A stretch of 64,000 nt of DNA, from assembly GCF_000701505.1 (NCBI RefSeq), contig NZ_KL370786.1, positions 140,468-204,467 on the forward strand, in the 5' to 3' direction. This document shows, one piece after another, positions 62,361 through 64,000 of this stretch (positions are counted from its first letter, which is position 1; every line of letters starts with the position of its first letter). Source of the DNA: Dyadobacter crusticola DSM 16708 (lineage in GTDB: Bacteria > Bacteroidota > Bacteroidia > Cytophagales > Spirosomataceae). The notes beneath the pieces are model-generated. The model did no database searches. It saw only the letters and a list, made by a program, of their open reading frames with translations, and was not told the origin of the DNA. The position numbers and the translations under genes are program-made.

Positions 62361-62456
62361 GCGGTATTTACCGCGGTAAACGTGCGAAAATCCTGCTTAT
62401 GGAAGTTGTTCGCCCTCGATTGAGGGAGAATAACTTCCAGTATTGAAGTTAACTTC
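62361..62456. repeat. Cluster of palindromes downstream of the DoxX-like gene
   Basis: GCGGTA-TT-TACCGC (62361-62374) overlaps the perfect 14-base palindrome TTTACCGCGGTAAA (62367-62380). An imperfect 17-bp hairpin follows at 62401-62438 (GGAAGTTGTTCGCCCTC, loop GATT, with one G-U pair and one mismatch). The perfect 12-base palindrome GAAGTTAACTTC is at 62445-62456. No T-run follows any of them. Confidence 0.7.
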
Positions 62457-63098
62457 TGCATCAAACTGTTAATATGTTGCCGGCTTCGCATTCAGCCTGG
62501 TGGCGCATTGGCCAAGTGATTCAATCTCCCAAAAAGAAACAACCCGGGCAAGCTTCTTCCCACTCGGGTGCAAACAGGAAGTGGTAGTTGACAGCCTGTC
62601 AGCCTCTCTTGAACAAGCCCGAAAGTGCGACCATGTTCTCTGTACTTTCAAATACTCAATCCTTAATTACCAACTCTGCAGCAACTGCCCTCACGCAGCC
62701 CACATCTGGTGAAGCAATGCGGTTAGCTCTTAATCTTTCCTCTGTAATTGAAGCTCCGTATGTAGGTTATATATTGCACAATGCATTGATTTTGAGTGGG
62801 ATAATTGATTTTTAATACTGTTTTTTTTCATGAGGTTTTTACACTACGCTTCAAGTTCTATTACATATCTGCCAAGTACCTCTTAAAAAATCGCCCGGTG
62901 AATTGGTCTGTCAGGCACAGTTTACCGCACCTGAATCCCTGCCTTAGATGTGCCCGATTACGGAGGTAACGTATAGTAACGTGATTGAAAACGTATACAG
63001 CCAGCCTGGCACTTGTGCTTCTTTCTGGTACGATCTTTTTTGTATCAAAGTCAAATTATCACATTCATTAACAAACTATTCACTAAATATTAATTGTC
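62457..63098. other. Long gap with no recognised gene
   Basis: 642 bases. Short frames on both strands (for example 62469-62651 on the - strand and 62588-62815 on the + strand) do not look convincingly coding. A decayed gene or an unannotated RNA cannot be excluded. Confidence 0.4.
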
Positions 63099-63752
63099 AT
63101 GAAAGCATTAAAAATGAACATATTAGGATTAGCTCTGTTTGGAACAACAGTTGCTTTTGCGCAAACAACTCCTGCAACGTCGACTACTTCGCCACAAACA
63201 GGTTCAGGTGCAGCAGGATCAAGTACACAACCCAGAACTGTTCCGGGAAGCACCGTACAGCCAGGCACATTGCCAGGTTCGTCGCAGCCGGGAAGTACCA
63301 CCCAGTCGACAGGTACAGTACCCGGCAGCACTACCCAACCAGCCGGAACAAATCCACAGCGTACAACAATGCCGAGCAGCACCACGCCAGGTACAACACA
63401 GTCAACCGATAATGTACCGCGTACGACAACAGATCCTACCGGCGTTCCGGGAACAAGACCGTCAACAATGCCGGGCAGCACTACGCAGCCATCGAGCACC
63501 TTGCCAGGCAGCGCTACTCAGCCTTCAAGCACCTTGCCAGGCAGCGCTACTCAGCCATCAAGCACTATTCCCGGCAGCACTACTACTCCTGGAACCAATA
63601 ATGTACCCCGTACCAACATCCCAGGCAGCACTACGTCGCCTTCGACCGTACCAGGTAGCACAACATCACCTTCGTCAACAGTGCCAGGAAGTACTACCAC
63701 ACCTTCGACTATCCCCGGTGGTGGCGGTACAGGCAGCTCTGTTCCAAGATAA
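63099..63752 (+). CDS. Secreted Pro/Ser/Thr-rich repeat protein
   Basis: 217 residues with a signal peptide (MKALKMNILGLALFGTTVAF, then AQ). The whole mature part is low-complexity: imperfect units around PGSTTQPSSTLPGSATQPSS and PGSTT(T/S)P. Tandem copies at about 63470-63560 are nearly identical at the DNA level. No catalytic or anchor motif. Dense Thr/Ser suggests O-glycosylation, which fits the DUF2723 protein, but this is inference. Confidence 0.72.
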   Translation: MKALKMNILGLALFGTTVAFAQTTPATSTTSPQTGSGAAGSSTQPRTVPGSTVQPGTLPGSSQPGSTTQSTGTVPGSTTQPAGTNPQRTTMPSSTTPGTTQSTDNVPRTTTDPTGVPGTRPSTMPGSTTQPSSTLPGSATQPSSTLPGSATQPSSTIPGSTTTPGTNNVPRTNIPGSTTSPSTVPGSTTSPSSTVPGSTTTPSTIPGGGGTGSSVPR

Positions 63753-63774
63753 TCACGATAAATGTTAACATTAA

Positions 63775-63810
63775 AAACGGCCAGTCTGAACCTTCATGCT
63801 GGCCGCTTTT
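63775..63810 (+). terminator. Intrinsic terminator
   Basis: CGGCCAG / CTGGCCG stem, 14-nt loop, with flanking A and T runs (TTTTA) shortly after the repeat-protein stop codon. Confidence 0.75.
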
Positions 63811-63882
63811 ATCTTAACCTTACCGTTTCACACACTGCACACACATTGATCAAAATAATTGATAACCAAAATCTCGAAAGTT

Positions 63883-64000
63883 ATGCCAAGTGTTAAAAAT
63901 CAGGACAGTTCAGGTAAATTGGAAAAGGGTGTTATCCTGTCCGTTTCAGATGTGGAGGATGAAAATGACGCCATCCTGGCGGTAGAGAATTATCTGCGCG
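63883..64000 (+). CDS. 5' part of a gene cut by the window end
   Basis: ATG 63883 opens a frame still running at the last base: 39 residues visible, beginning MPSVKNQDSSGKLEKGVILS and continuing with an acidic SVSDVEDENDAILAVENYLR. The start is polar, so probably cytosolic. No family can be assigned from this fragment. Confidence 0.5.
   Translation, partial: MPSVKNQDSSGKLEKGVILSVSDVEDENDAILAVENYLR

Noticed and set aside
62469..62651. 60-residue - strand frame in the long gap
   Set aside because: No family resemblance, no coupled neighbour; kept only as part of the gap description.
63139..63768. 209-residue frame in a second frame of the repeat gene, and a - strand frame at 63083-63499
   Set aside because: The repeats contain few stops in any frame. 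Only the 63099 frame has a signal peptide and a regular secreted-protein composition.

Overview
The window looks like chromosomal DNA of a Bacteroidota bacterium of the order Cytophagales; a Dyadobacter-like genome is my best guess, by recollection only. Supporting signs are a SusC/SusD pair next to a hybrid two-component sensor, a type IX secretion (T9SS) C-terminal sorting domain, AraC and LytTR regulators, TonB-dependent uptake, DUF2723 and DUF4097 families, frequent TTG/GTG starts, roughly 50% GC, and a lack of strong Shine-Dalgarno sequences.

Layout. 1-200: a tRNA-Arg(UCU)-like gene carrying three short GC-rich insertions, then a strong terminator. 0.25-3.4 kb: a T9SS-secreted ice-binding-fold (DUF3494) protein, an AraC regulator and three very small genes. 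3.5-8.2 kb: two GT4 glycosyltransferases (one fused to a C-terminal hydrolase-like domain) converging on a GH130 mannoside phosphorylase-like gene. 8.6-10.4 kb: an MscS channel. 10.5-22.5 kb: SusC, SusD and a secreted cytochrome c/PA14/beta-propeller protein, divergent from a hybrid two-component regulator. 22.5-29.7 kb: small signalling genes, a MutS-like pseudogene, an SRPBCC protein, a YegD-like Hsp70 and a LytS-LytS-LytTR operon. 29.9-31.5 kb: a flavin-dependent oxidoreductase and a lone receiver protein.

31.7-45.9 kb is the most unusual part. Two tandem pairs of TldD/TldE-type metallopeptidases, both TldDs with twin-arginine signals, run into DUF4159, MoxR ATPase, DUF58, a BatA-like protein, a DUF4175-like protein and a further membrane protein, all on one strand. 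The boundaries carry tetranucleotide TTCA/GAAT repeats that end in a shared 14-mer. I infer an envelope-associated peptidase plus AAA+/von Willebrand system.

45.9-64 kb: a TPR lipoprotein-like gene, a small DNA-binding gene, an ECF sigma/anti-sigma operon with two DUF4097 proteins, small lipoprotein and hypothetical genes, a histidine kinase/LuxR pair, a DUF2723 membrane protein behind a perfect inverted repeat, a TreS-like GH13 enzyme, an ankyrin protein, a secreted protein, an HxlR/DoxX divergent pair, a palindrome cluster in a 750-base gap, a Pro/Ser/Thr repeat protein, and the start of a gene cut by the window end.

All assignments come from reading sequence and translations by eye; no database search was run.
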